A DNA stretch of 64,000 bases, from positions 156,068,393-156,132,392 of the forward strand of contig OX465281.1 in assembly GCA_949987705.1 (NCBI GenBank). The letters are read 5' to 3'. The notes beneath the pieces were generated by a model. That model made no database searches. It was not told the origin of the DNA and saw only the letters and a list, made by a program, of their open reading frames with translations. The DNA is from Thereva unica (taxonomy: Eukaryota > Arthropoda > Insecta > Diptera > Therevidae). This document shows, piece after piece, positions 19,315 through 29,283 of the stretch; the first letter of the stretch is position 1, and every line of letters begins with the position of its first letter. A program made the position numbers and the translations under genes.

Positions 19315-19780
19315 CCCTAGATAGCTAACCTCCGTCGAATCGACGGGCATCGCTAAGTAAAATCGCTGTATCTTTTAAACGGTGGATTTAATTGTTTCAG
19401 CTCAGCTAGCCAACTCAGTCGTCGTTGAGGTCGCTGCAGTGGCAAACACATTGAGCAAGTAAGTGTTATAGTTTTTGAGATACTTAAGCTTTGTCCGTCG
19501 TCGTCCGTCGTTCGTCGTCGAATTTTGTTCTTTAAGTGTATGAAAAAAAAAATTGTTTGTTTTTCAGAGGTCTTAAAAATGTTACTGTAATTTTTGAATA
19601 ATTAAATAAAGTACAACTAAAAATACCCATCTTTATTGAAAAACCTTTTAATAACCAGTAATGTAAGGTATCAGGTGCGTGCAGTTTATATTTTATATAA
19701 AAAAATACTTTTTGAAATACACGTCGTTTCGACGGATGGTTAGCTTAAATGGTGTACGCCAGAAGGTTAGCTATCTAGGG
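19315..19780. mobile_element. piggyBac-like MITE with imperfect inverted ends
   Basis: The ends are CCCTAGATAGCTAACC and its inverse, then TCCGTCGAAACGACG-like inner inverted repeats. The right arm carries about 28 extra bases. TTAG flanks both sides (19311-19314 and 19781-19784). CCCTAG ends and a TTAA-like 4-base duplication are the marks of piggyBac-type elements. The 466-base body has no ORF. It contains a GTCGTC-rich stretch at 19495-19520 and an A run at 19543-19554. It splits the envelope gene of BEL-3. Confidence 0.75.
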
Positions 19781-19784
19781 TTAG

Positions 19785-20740
19785 TGAAGTCTTCTTCTAG
19801 GGTTTGCTGGTTTCTGGGCGGTTGAAGTAGTTCTTCTAATTGTGAAAATGGGATGATGTCCGTGAGGTTCTGTGACGGCAAAAATGCTGTTCTGATGGTA
19901 CTTGGGTAGAGATTGTGAGACTGTATTGTTGTGCTCGTGTCCTTGATGGTGCATCCAGGTTGTAGCGTGAGCATTCCTTGCCCCTTCAGTAATTGCTGTG
20001 AGACCGCGCTTCCACATACGAGATTTATGGTGGTAGATTCATTCATATTGTAAATCCAATTATTTGGATTTAATAGTTGTATCCACCTGGGAGGATTCTG
20101 TGATCGGACCAATTTACAACTTGGAGGCGTTGAAGAATGCATTAAGAATTCCACTTCGAATAGACTAACGTTGGACGCTTTCCTGTAGATAGGATGATGC
20201 TGTTGACACATGTAGCTGGAATAATCAATTTTTGTGCATCTTGCAAGCTCTTGATCGGATAACGGGTAATATTGATCTCGATGTAAGTTGATAATAAGGT
20301 AGTTTGTTGAGGGTTCTATAGTTATGTAGCTTCCATTAGCTACAATTGGTAATGGAATAATGCGCAGCAATTCATACTGTTCATATGTGAATAGTGGTAG
20401 TCGCGCTCGGAATATGATGTGATCCTTAACCAAACGACCCTGTACTGTCATCAGGTTGTATACTTGCAATAAGTTGTTCTGACTTCCTGGTAGACGAACT
20501 GTTGAAGGCAAGTGCTCCTTGATAATGGTTATCTGCTCTTGTAGCTGCCTTGGTGTCAATAATTGAGGGTTGATCTTACCGTGGTGAGTGTCGATAATTA
20601 GGTCCAATAAGCTATTCTGCATTCTTTGGTAGTTGGATATCATCAGGATCAGACTAAGAGAGGCTGAGCTCAACCATTCCTTTAATTGCTGCTCTTTCAA
20701 TTCTTCCTCAATGGTATTGCAAGAGTTAACCCTTCTAGCA
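19785..20740 (-). pseudogene. BEL-3 envelope-like protein, main body
   Basis: This is the larger downstream part of an insect retroelement envelope of the baculovirus-F/errantivirus Env type. Such a protein would mediate membrane fusion. The open frame on the minus strand (20799-19771) is about 320 residues after its junction with inserted sequence. It holds a helical region rich in L and Q near the start (EEELKEQQLKEWL) and several Cys residues with possible N-glycosylation sites (NGS, NVS, NES). It is cut off from its N-terminal part by the CR1-group insertion and from its membrane anchor by the MITE, so it is disrupted. Confidence 0.7.
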
Positions 20741-20999
20741 CAGAAGGCGCACTTTACAGCAAAGCATGAAAATCTATATATACATACACATACATACATA
20801 TATATATATATGTATATATATACATATATAGAGTTTCCCTTCTAAGACAGAAGGCACACTTCCCAGCAGAGCTGAGAAATATTTACCACTGCCGTGGCTC
20901 AGCTGAGACATGCAAACATAAAATATTAAAACATAAAAGATCAAAAACATTAAACAGAGAAGCGTGCAAAACTGAAAAGGGAGTAAGGCACGCAGAGAG
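20741..20999 (-). repeat. CR1-group 3' UTR with duplicated terminal hairpin and TA-rich satellite
   Basis: This is the 3' flank of the CR1-group ORF2. Two related units of about 40 bases, each with a CCTTCT/AGAAGG stem (loops AGCAC and AAGAC on the plus strand), lie at about 20730-20765 and 20836-20870. A (TACA/TATA)n tract at 20775-20829 separates them. Microsatellite-like 3' ends are usual for CR1-group elements. The exact boundary with the envelope sequence is not certain. Confidence 0.5.
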
Positions 21000-23909
21000 T
21001 CACGCCACATTGAGAAGGGTCCTTTTAAGGACAACTTCACTGGTTAGCAAGCTAAACACACTCCTATTGTTGTTAGTATTTATAAGCATGCGATTAACGG
21101 GTTCGAACATGCCATAATTGGTGTTAGAGGAGTTAATGTGCAAAAGAGGTTCACCTCTCAGGTTGTAGTTATTCACTCTAAATGACGCGCGGTTTCTTAA
21201 GAAACCAGAGTCCACTTTGTCATTCATCAGTCGATGAACGAATATAACGTCAGCGACCTCACGGCGCTTATGGAGGGAGCTTAAGTTGAGCAATTTAAGT
21301 CTGTTCTCATAAGGCGGAAGAGCGAGTGGGTCATCCCACGGGAGGTGGCTGAGTGCAAACCGGACGAACTTCCTTTGAACCGATTCGATTCTACTAACAT
21401 GGGAGGAATAGTAAGGAGACCAAACCTGGGAAGCGTAGTCAAGCAAAGGCCTAACCAAAGATACGTACAGGTGTTTAGTGACGAGGGGGTTGTTGAACTC
21501 TTTGGACCATCTTTTTATAAATCCCAGGACTGAATTGCCCTTGGAGGAGATATAATTGATGTGGGTGGAGAAATCCAACTTACTTTCTAACCTAACCCCA
21601 AGATCGATTACAGATTCAGTACGGAAGACCTTGTTGTCAAGGAGAGTATAGTCAAAAGTTATAACACCACGTTTCCTACAAAAAGTCATGATCTCGCATT
21701 TAGTAATATTAAGCACAAGGTTGTTGTTGGAACACCAAGAATAGAAGGTGTTTAGATCTGATTGCAGAAGTTTGCAATCCTCTATACTCCTTATGTGGCG
21801 ATACAGTTTGATGTCATCAGCGTAAATAAGGATTTTACAGTGCCTTAGCACGGTAACAATATCGTCAATTGATAAAATAAAAAGAAGAGGGCCAAGATGA
21901 CTGCCTTGTGGGACTCCAGAGGACGCTTTGATGTTCTTCGATTTGACTCCGCGGAATAGAACCTGGTAGGTTCTATCGGCTAAGTACGACTGGAACCAAC
22001 CCACAAGGGCATGAGGAAATCCTAATTTCTTTAGTTTAAGAGCTATAATAGAGTGGGAGAGCTTGTCGAAAGCCTTACTAAAATCTGTATAGACACAGTC
22101 AGTTTGGCAGCCAGTGACAAAGCCTCTAATTGTGTGTGAAGAGAACTCCAGTAAATTAGTAGTAGTGGAACGGGCTGCAAGAAAACCATGTTGGTTTGTT
22201 GAAATAAGCCTCTTGCAGATAGGGGCGATAGCAGAATAAATAATAGATTCGAAGAGTTTTGGTATAGACGATAACTTTGCAATTGGCCTATAATTAGATA
22301 TTTCGTTTTTACAGCCTTTCTTATGGACAGGTATTATAAAAGAGTTCTTCCATAAGGTTGGGAAGCGCCCTTTATTTAGGGATTTTTGAAATAAACATAG
22401 AAGAGGAGACAGTAGGGCCCCTGCACAGGATTTTAGAACAGCTGGAGGGACTCCATCAGGGCCGGACGAAAAATCTTGTGGAAGTTCATTTATATGTTTC
22501 GAGATATCATCCCTGGTTATAGACAGGGAAAAGTTTTGAGCCGTTTGGATTGCATTGATATGTCGAAAATTGTCTTCATCTGGTTGGAAAACAGAGGACG
22601 AGAAAGATTTGAGGAAGAACGATGCAAAATTTTCACAAATTTCGGCTGGATTAGAACTAAGGGAGTTCTCGTATTGCATGGTGTAAGGGTAATTATCAAC
22701 TTTTTTCTTTGTGTTGATAAATTGAAAGAATGCTCTGGGATCACCATACACTTTACCTTCCATGTTTCTGAGGTACTCTTTATAGAGGGTTTCGGAGAGA
22801 GCATGAAATTGGTCATAGCAATTGAGAAATGCATCGAAACTCGCAGTGTCTTTCTTCTTCAGGTAGGTTTTCCAGAGTTTATTCTTCAGGTTTTTGGTAC
22901 GTCTCAACTCGTTGTTGTACCACGGTGGGGATGATCTGGGCGATTTTAACGGTTCGATAGGTACACAGGATGCGAAGGTTTCATACAGGATGGAGTAAAA
23001 TCTGGCTACATCGACATCCAACTCATTAGGTGAGAGCAACCAAGTGAAATCGACCGAAGCGAGCTTGGATGAGAGTTCCTCAAGGTTGGCTTTTTTAAAG
23101 TTAAAGGTAAAGGTTGTCTCCTCTGGGATTGGCTTATTGTTAAAGACAGAACAATAGCTCAGTAGGAGAGGAGGGTGATAATTATCGACAGGTGACAAGA
23201 CAATTGAGCTAGGCTCAACATTCATGTTGTCTGAGTCGGAAAAGAATACAAGATCTAACCGCCTTCCTAAAATATTATTCACACCGCTCATTTGGCACAA
23301 GCCGCAGGAAAATAAGGAATTCAGAAAGTTGGATTCCCTAGAGTTAAGGTTGTTTCCAGGAAGGTAGTTATCGTCATCATCGTAAGATACCCATTTAACA
23401 TCGGGTAAGTTAAAATCACCCACAAGTAGGAGTTCATCTTTGGAATCCATCATATCTTGGATATGATTTATGCAAGCGATTAGAATATCATAGAGGTTTT
23501 GACCTCTATCGTCAAGAGTGCTAAACATATCTGGTGGGATGTAACAGCAGATTAAAAATAAGTTGTTATGAACAAGGGAGACTTTGAGAGCGAGGACCTC
23601 AATGTCTAAAGTATTGGAAAAATCAGGAAGCGTTATTAAGCAACAGTTGAGAAGGTTACTACATGCAAGTAGTACACCACCTCCACGAGCCTCCGAGTCA
23701 ATATATCTATCCCTCCGAAAAACTTGGAAAGAAGAGTCGAAAAGTTCGGCATTAAGAATCCCACTGTATAGCCATGTTTCTGTAAAAGCGATTATATCGA
23801 AATCGCTGGCCGAAGTCGACAGAAACACATCTTGGGTTTTGGATCTGATTCCCCTCACGTTTTGGTAGTAGAGGGAAAGCGTCTTAAGTTTTTTGAAACC
23901 TGTAAAGTG
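21000..23909 (-). CDS. CR1-group ORF2: endonuclease-reverse transcriptase
   Basis: This open frame of about 965 codons encodes an EEP endonuclease (YYQNVRGIRSK, FTETWL, VGDFNLPDVKW, DNYHPP) and RT (NYRPIAKLSSIPKLFE, TDFSKAFDKL, GVPQGSHLGP, LIYADDIKLY at about 679-682 from the GTG at 23858). A thumb/C-terminal region follows (RPLLDYASQVWSPYY, LKLLNLSSLHKRRE). No stop interrupts it. There is no ATG at its beginning: the frame opens after a TGA at about 23910 and the first motif YYQNVRG lies upstream of the nominal GTG start. It overlaps ORF1 by about 55 bases in the -1 frame. Confidence 0.9.
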   Translation of the reverse strand, partial: HFTGFKKLKTLSLYYQNVRGIRSKTQDVFLSTSASDFDIIAFTETWLYSGILNAELFDSSFQVFRRDRYIDSEARGGGVLLACSNLLNCCLITLPDFSNTLDIEVLALKVSLVHNNLFLICCYIPPDMFSTLDDRGQNLYDILIACINHIQDMMDSKDELLLVGDFNLPDVKWVSYDDDDNYLPGNNLNSRESNFLNSLFSCGLCQMSGVNNILGRRLDLVFFSDSDNMNVEPSSIVLSPVDNYHPPLLLSYCSVFNNKPIPEETTFTFNFKKANLEELSSKLASVDFTWLLSPNELDVDVARFYSILYETFASCVPIEPLKSPRSSPPWYNNELRRTKNLKNKLWKTYLKKKDTASFDAFLNCYDQFHALSETLYKEYLRNMEGKVYGDPRAFFQFINTKKKVDNYPYTMQYENSLSSNPAEICENFASFFLKSFSSSVFQPDEDNFRHINAIQTAQNFSLSITRDDISKHINELPQDFSSGPDGVPPAVLKSCAGALLSPLLCLFQKSLNKGRFPTLWKNSFIIPVHKKGCKNEISNYRPIAKLSSIPKLFESIIYSAIAPICKRLISTNQHGFLAARSTTTNLLEFSSHTIRGFVTGCQTDCVYTDFSKAFDKLSHSIIALKLKKLGFPHALVGWFQSYLADRTYQVLFRGVKSKNIKASSGVPQGSHLGPLLFILSIDDIVTVLRHCKILIYADDIKLYRHIRSIEDCKLLQSDLNTFYSWCSNNNLVLNITKCEIMTFCRKRGVITFDYTLLDNKVFRTESVIDLGVRLESKLDFSTHINYISSKGNSVLGFIKRWSKEFNNPLVTKHLYVSLVRPLLDYASQVWSPYYSSHVSRIESVQRKFVRFALSHLPWDDPLALPPYENRLKLLNLSSLHKRREVADVIFVHRLMNDKVDSGFLRNRASFRVNNYNLRGEPLLHINSSNTNYGMFEPVNRMLINTNNNRSVFSLLTSEVVLKRTLLNVA

Positions 23910-25258
23910 TCAGAAATACGCTGTACACGCGTGCGAGGAATAAAACACTTTGAAAAGGCACCAGGAGGCCAGAACGTCGAGTCTAAAAGCTTTTCAGCGG
24001 TGTTGGGCGGTGCAGTCAGGACGAAAGACGCAACCGGTTTGGAAACATTGCTGATCTTCCTGCAGGAAACTGTAGCAGGATTAATAGCTTTAGCCCTAAG
24101 GTATTCTTTAATTGCCTCGCACGTGGTTTCAGGAGAGAAACGGGAAATGAAAATATTTCGCGGTCTGGGTACCGTTATCAAATTGGCGCAGGTGTCCGAA
24201 GACTCAGTATCCCCTGTGCCCGACGGTTCAATGACATAAACAGAAGAAGTAGTTGCCGGATCCGCTTCTGGGGTATAGTCTGAGCCCATTGCGAATGAGG
24301 GGGTGGGGACAGACGGACTAGTAGAGGGGTTAGCAGGGGCGGCATCCGCAGCGTTGACTTTACAACTGCGTCTGCGTTTACCATGCTTTCTACGGGTTTT
24401 CGGGTTGTTAGGAGCCAGACTGGATGCAGCCACCACCGAAGGGGCTTGCTCAAGTATTTTGGTCGGGTCGTTTAAGGCTGTGAGGTTTAAAGTAGCTGCG
24501 TCATCCTCCGTTGGAGGAACAGCCGTGGAGCAGGGTGCAGGGAGAAGCTGCTCCCCTACCTGCAGGGCGCCAGCAGATACTGTCAACGTTGAGGGGGAGT
24601 TTATTCTATCGCTGACGCTTTCTAATTTTACGGATAGGGAACTCAGGACATTGTGATTTTGTAACACTGCTATAGACAGCGGTTCCATATCCGCCCGAAC
24701 ACGTTTCGTACTCCTTTTGATGTCATCTAATATCGGAAAAAGAGGAGCTAAGGAGTTAACAGTGCAGGAGGAAGTAGCGACAGGATTGAGGATCGCCGAA
24801 TGTATGTCGTCGATCGAGTCAAAGACCGTTGCAACCCGGGACGAAAATTCTTGGAATTTATTTATAAGGGTACCCGAGTTGGTCGCAACAGAAGCAAGGG
24901 TGGCGGTCAATGTATCGAGCCGGGCGTTGATCGACTGGACATCATCGGTTAACATCTGAAAATGTGGGATATTTCCAGAGAAAGAATTTAGACGTCCCAT
25001 GACTTTCTCATGACTATCAAGGAAGACATCAGAGATCTCTTTCATAAGTCTCAGGACGTGGCAGGGTTGAATGTCGGAGCATTCAGTGCAAGTTGACCCT
25101 CTAGGAGCCGAAGCTTTGCCACTAACTCGAACGTTGAGGCAGGTAAGGTGGAAAACGCCACCACATACACCATCACAGGAAATTCCGTCTTGGACGATTT
25201 CCAAAGAACACAGCTTACAAAACTGGGGACCCGCCATTGGAAAAAGTAAGGTGGTCAA
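23855..25258 (-). CDS. CR1-group ORF1: PHD-finger nucleic-acid-binding protein
   Basis: This 467-aa frame (possibly starting at the internal ATG at 25237, MAGPQFCKLC) begins with a PHD-like zinc finger: CKLC, CDGVC, HLTC, CTEC in C4HC3 order. A region that looks coiled-coil follows (residues 70-170), then a Ser/Thr/Pro/Ala-rich linker with a basic block (KTRRKHGKRRRSCK). The C-terminal segment (NIFISRFSPETTCEAIKEYL) resembles the start of a small RRM-like fold. ORF1 proteins of CR1 elements bind the element RNA. The frame ends TKT-stop at 23855. Confidence 0.8.
   Translation of the reverse strand: MTTLLFPMAGPQFCKLCSLEIVQDGISCDGVCGGVFHLTCLNVRVSGKASAPRGSTCTECSDIQPCHVLRLMKEISDVFLDSHEKVMGRLNSFSGNIPHFQMLTDDVQSINARLDTLTATLASVATNSGTLINKFQEFSSRVATVFDSIDDIHSAILNPVATSSCTVNSLAPLFPILDDIKRSTKRVRADMEPLSIAVLQNHNVLSSLSVKLESVSDRINSPSTLTVSAGALQVGEQLLPAPCSTAVPPTEDDAATLNLTALNDPTKILEQAPSVVAASSLAPNNPKTRRKHGKRRRSCKVNAADAAPANPSTSPSVPTPSFAMGSDYTPEADPATTSSVYVIEPSGTGDTESSDTCANLITVPRPRNIFISRFSPETTCEAIKEYLRAKAINPATVSCRKISNVSKPVASFVLTAPPNTAEKLLDSTFWPPGAFSKCFIPRTRVQRISDTLQVSKNLRRFPSTTKT
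23888..23894 (-). promoter_or_regulatory. Candidate -1 ribosomal frameshift site AAAAAAC
   Basis: On the minus strand the ORF1 codons TCA-AAA-AAC contain the canonical heptamer A_AAA_AAC in the zero frame. Slipping back one base enters the ORF2 frame (CTT AAG ACG...), which has no ATG of its own. Confidence 0.6.
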
Positions 25259-25310
25259 AAATAATTTCCAGGACGAGAAAGCGAAAATAAACTGCAGATA
25301 ATAGAAATTG

Positions 25311-25431
25311 CTAAATCTGATAATAAAAATTTTTCAGTTTGAGAAGCAATCCACGGGTTTAAAAAAACGTTGCATAACCTTAGGTGAATGTTATCACCAA
25401 AGTAAATAGAGTAAAAGGTTATGCACCAACT
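25311..25431. other. Junction between CR1-group 5' end and BEL-3 envelope
   Basis: No gene is seen here. An 11-base inverted repeat TGCATAACCTT / AAGGTTATGCA (25371-25381, 25415-25425) encloses a smaller GGTGA/TCACC hairpin. This may be the 5' UTR of the CR1-group element or a small rearrangement. Confidence 0.35.
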
Positions 25432-26030
25432 TTGAGGGAGCGGTTAACATAGCGATTGAATTCCTCGAACTGTTGGTTGATGTCGTCGTATGATCTTCGA
25501 ACTATGTTCGTCGTTGAATCACTCAGCGTGGTTTGGTTTTTGATGAGATCTAGAAGATATTTCTGGTTTCCTTCTACCTTGTTTATAACCTCGGACATTT
25601 CCTCTGCGTAGCTGAAGTCGAGCACCCCAAATAACGAGTGTGCAATATTCCCGACAATATCGAGTGGGTCTCTTTTCTTCCTTGAATTTGTTGGAGATTG
25701 AAGCAGTTCATTTGTATCCTTTAAGCCTTGTAAAACATTTCTGAATTGAAAGTTTGTAGAATTGCATTGCGATTGGTCTGTCATTCTACTGCATATGTGC
25801 TTTAGTCTCTCGATCCCGTAACCGATATTATAATACTCTTGCCAATAACTCGTCATATTATAATAGATTACTAAGTTCCACTCATGTGATATTAAGTGGG
25901 TTGGCCCCATACCCTCAAAGTAAATGCCAGGCTGGTTCTCAAATGGAGTTATGGCCACAGGACTTGTGGAGCCCATTACAGGAAAGATAAAGCAAGCTAA
26001 CAATGATAAGGTTAGAGCAGTCCTTGAAAC
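25432..26030 (-). pseudogene. BEL-3 envelope-like protein, N-terminal part
   Basis: Minus-strand frame with a basic-then-hydrophobic start (LTLSLLACFIF), probably a signal peptide. Asn-glycosylation sites and a furin-type cleavage site RKKRD at about residue 110 follow, then a hydrophobic stretch expected of a fusion peptide. There is no ATG at the frame start, which fits expression from a spliced mRNA. It follows the integrase frame by about 25 bases. The CR1-group insertion ends it at about 25431. Known relatives are Env proteins of insect endogenous retroviruses. Confidence 0.7.
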
Positions 26031-26051
26031 CCGTCGGCGTTTCGGTCGTGA

Positions 26052-27488
26052 TTATGGATGTTCTGAGACGCTCGCCAGAGGTTCTAGCTGATGTTGTGGA
26101 GCAGAACCAGATGCGATAGGTTCTGGCTGAATAGCTCGGGAATCCATTGATCCAATTGGGGATGAGTTTTCCTGGTCCGTCTTCAAATCTGAAACGGTCA
26201 CTGTGTCCACTTCAGACGGTATTGGCAAAGGTGCCAGTTTATGTATTGGGCGTCTTAAGACACCGGATGCGGTCTTTACGTCTGCGACTCTAACTAAACC
26301 ATCTTGGCCCTTAATGGTTTTTAGGATTCTTCCTAGTTGCCAGCTTAATACTGGAAGGTTATCTTCTTGGAGCACAACCATGGTGCCTGGTTGGACGTTT
26401 TGGCATCGATTTTTCCATTTATACCTGTGTTGTAGTTCATGAAGGTATTCTCTAGCCCACCGATGCCAGAATTGTGTCTTTAGGTGGGTTACTAGCTTCC
26501 ATCGTTGTAGCAGAGTGACCTTGGTTTGTTCGGCCTGAGGATCAATAACACTTGTCAACGGTTCACCTATGAGGAAGTGACCGGGAGTAAGAGCCGAAAG
26601 ATCGTCTGGATTCTCCGAGAGTACGGTTAGTGGTCTAGAGTTCAGAATCCCCTCAATCTCCACTATCACTGTCTCCAATTCCTCGTATGTTGATACTGTT
26701 CTTATTAACAGATGTTTTGCTGACTTCACCGCTGCCTCCCACAATCCGCCAAAATGTGGTGATTTTGGAGGAATAAAATGAAAATCTATGCCATTTCCTG
26801 TACAGAATGTGGTAATCTTTTCTTCTGAGTCCTTGGAATACACCGAATCTCGTAACTCCGTTAGTTGATTTTTTGCTCCTACGAAATTTGTGGCATTGTC
26901 GCAATATAGATTGCGACAATTACCGCGTCTACTGGTAAATCTTCGGAGGGCGGCGATAAAAGCTGCTGTTGTTAGATCGCTAACGACCTCAAGATGCGTA
27001 GCTCTGGTGGCGAAACAACAAAACACTGCTACGTAACATTTATGCGGACGCTTCCCTCTTAATTTGTAGTGGATCCAGAACGGACCACAGAAGTGCACGC
27101 CAGCGTTTACAAATGGTCTTGCGGGTTGTACTCGCGTTTTTGGCAAATTTCCCATAAACTGTGCAAGTAATTTTGGTTTAGCTCGTGCACATCGCAAGCA
27201 GTTTTGGACTGTTGATCTTGCAGTTGTTTTACCTTTTAAAGGCCAAAACCTCCCTCGTGTTATTGCAAGTAAGTTCTGGGCGCCTGCATGTGAATTTTTA
27301 TGGTGTAAATGTTCCATCAGCATCTTTGTGGTGCTATGTGCGTAAGGTAATAGCATTGGATGCTTTGTGTCGTAAGGTAGGTTGGCTTCCTCGAGTCTTC
27401 CTCCTACTCGTATAGTCCCATTCTCATCAATAAATGGGCTGAGGCTGCTGATGGGACTTGCGTTGTGTACGATGGCTGACTTTTTCAA
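26052..27488 (-). pseudogene. BEL-3 integrase region of Pol
   Basis: The 478-aa open frame covers the BEL integrase: the HHCC zinc region (HLHHKNSHAG, CLRCARAK) and core (HKCYVAVFCCFATRATHLE, LYCDNATNFVGA, PHFGGLWEAAVKS), then the C-terminal domain. The position of the first catalytic Asp is His132 (AGVHFCGPF, usually GVDxxGP), while D197 and E251 are kept. The enzyme should be dead. It is separated from upstream Pol by a stop at about 27558. Confidence 0.88.
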
Positions 27489-27557
27489 TTGCTGAAGCTC
27501 CTCCTTGAATGTTTCAGCTTGCGTTTCCTTAATAAGGACAATTAGCGCTTCTTCTAG

Positions 27558-28775
27558 CTAATTTACAGTCAACTGCCCTTTGCTTCTATCTGCTTCTGTT
27601 TTGCACTTACAGTTCTTTACAAATCTAAGAACGTAAGCCGTAACCCTCTGCATATGGCTAAAGGAATTACGATGGTTGATGGTTTTGGTAACCAGTCCTG
27701 CAACCATGCTTACTGGGATTATAATCTTCGTTTTTTTCTTCTCCAAGTCGCTCGCTGCAGGAACATATTGTGCCGGCCAAATGGATTCCTTCCCATGCAG
27801 GAACGGCTTCCCCAGATTGGTTTTAAGGTACCAAAGCTTTTGACATCGTCCCATCTGCTGGTTATTTACCATTTGGTTGAAAAGGTCATGAAATTGGCGC
27901 CATTTTAGGTAATCGCCGTCAAATTTCGGGATGCTGATCTTGGGAAGCTGCATCATGCTTGGCTGGTTAATTGAAGTGGAGTATTGCTGCGTGGTAACTT
28001 GCTGAGGTACATCCTGTACTTCCAATTTTTGTGTTAGGTGCAGTATTCCTGCTTGGACCAACTGCTCCAATTGAAGGTAAGTCTCCATATTGTAGCCGAC
28101 TGCCTGTGGGTCATCGCTTAGTTCGCAAATAGTTTGGTGGTACTGCTCAACCTGAGCCCAATAGCCGTCAATTGATTTTAATTGTAGCTCCAAGTACTGC
28201 TTGGGTTGCATTTGTCTGTCCGCAAGTGTTTGTGTCAGAAGCCGATCAAGTGACTGCATGATCGCTCCTTGCCTCCTTATCAGCTTCACAATTTGGTCAT
28301 TATTCTCTGTATTACTCTCGGGAGCTGCTGTATGATTAACAGCCGGTTGACCTGTTTTGATCAACTTCTTGATGGCCCCCTTAGATGGTTGATATGCCTT
28401 AGCACCTTCTTCAGCTTCATGGTCGTTTTCCTCGTCGTCCAATTGCAAGTACAACATGGGCCCTGGAAGTTGTGACGATGCTGCATCTTTGAGCTTGGTT
28501 ATGTTGGCACCGATGATCTCAAAGTATTTGTGGTATAACTTCTTTATGGCGTCGAAATATTCCTTCATGAAATATGCATGGCTCAATGGTACGTCTTCTA
28601 GTTTCCTGATCGCGCTATCTGTTTGCTGAAAGGTCTCCCAAGCAGCCTGCAAACATTTCAGTTTGTCTTGGCAGTATTTCAGAGTTCTGCGCTCGGTTGG
28701 AGTCTTCCTGTAGTTGGATATAAGCTGCTCGATCTCTCCCCCACCCTTGCCTTGTGATTCTGCCAGTGGTTCCAT
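27558..28775 (-). pseudogene. BEL-3 Gag fused to Pol by internal deletion
   Basis: The 405-aa frame begins MEPLAESQGKGGG with a coiled-coil-rich N-terminus and a DUF1759-type Gag core (PKISIPKFDGDYLKWRQFHD, about residues 280-320). At about residue 324 (near 27806) it jumps into late Pol sequence (PFLHGKESIWPAQYVPA, then AYVLRFVKNCK). The zinc knuckles, protease, RT and RNase H are all missing. The join is in frame, so this looks like a deletion derivative rather than random decay. Confidence 0.82.
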
Positions 28776-28907
28776 GACTTCAAAGCGATGATCAGCTGGA
28801 TATAAAATTTATGCTTCTGGTATGTGTGTTGGATAGGTGTCCGCTGTGACCTTAACGATGCTTCCAGCGACTGTGGTTTTGCGTGGATCGTGATATTAGC
28901 CCTTGCT

Positions 28908-28927
28908 AAATCACGTCGGGGTCACCA
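28908..28927 (-). promoter_or_regulatory. Primer binding site, tRNA-Trp
   Basis: On the minus strand TGGTGACCCCGACGTGATTT begins two bases after the 5' LTR. It is complementary to the 3' end of metazoan tRNA-Trp (CACGTCGGGGTCA plus CCA), matching about 20 bases. Confidence 0.85.
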
Positions 28928-28929
28928 GA

Positions 28930-29283
28930 TGTTTTTGTATAGCGAGGGAAGCTTTTTTCGCCCCGCTTGGTTGATGGTGGAAATGCGCCTAGGTATAAAC
29001 CTGTGCGCTTTTGTTTGGGAAGTTCGCCTAGGTACAAAACCTATGCGCTGTAGAATAGTGCCCTAGTTCACTACTAGTGCACGAGAAGGGTCTTATATAC
29101 TATCTGGTTAACATATTTTTTGTCTTATTTTAATATTTACAACAAAAAATATTTTTCTTTAAAGACAACTTAAATGCATATTCAACAATTAAATTCTTAC
29201 GTTCTAATGTAATATGATCTGTCTGACTGATAAGAGTATTGTGGTAAAAATGCTACGTTAACAAGAAAATAAATTTTTACTGT
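28930..29283 (-). repeat. BEL-3 5' LTR, proximal part
   Basis: This matches 18472-18903 of the other LTR but lacks about 90 bases after 29087. It is cut at ACTGT (29279-29283) by the 7.1-kb LTR element and resumes at 36427. Confidence 0.9.
29280..29283. repeat. Target-site duplication (CTGT) of the gene-carrying LTR element, left copy
   Basis: CTGT before 29284 matches CTGT at 36423-36426. The other BEL-3 LTR has this CTGT once (at about 18899-18902), which confirms the insertion point. Confidence 0.88.

Larger units (their letters stand above)
20840..25310 (-). mobile_element. CR1-group non-LTR retrotransposon, nearly complete
   Basis: Minus-strand element with ORF1 (25258-23855) and ORF2 (about 23909-21000), both open. 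It sits within the envelope gene of BEL-3. The PHD-type ORF1 finger, the endonuclease and RT motifs and the absence of RNase H point to the CR1/Daphne/Crack group. I did not find a clear target duplication. The ends given are approximate. Confidence 0.82.
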
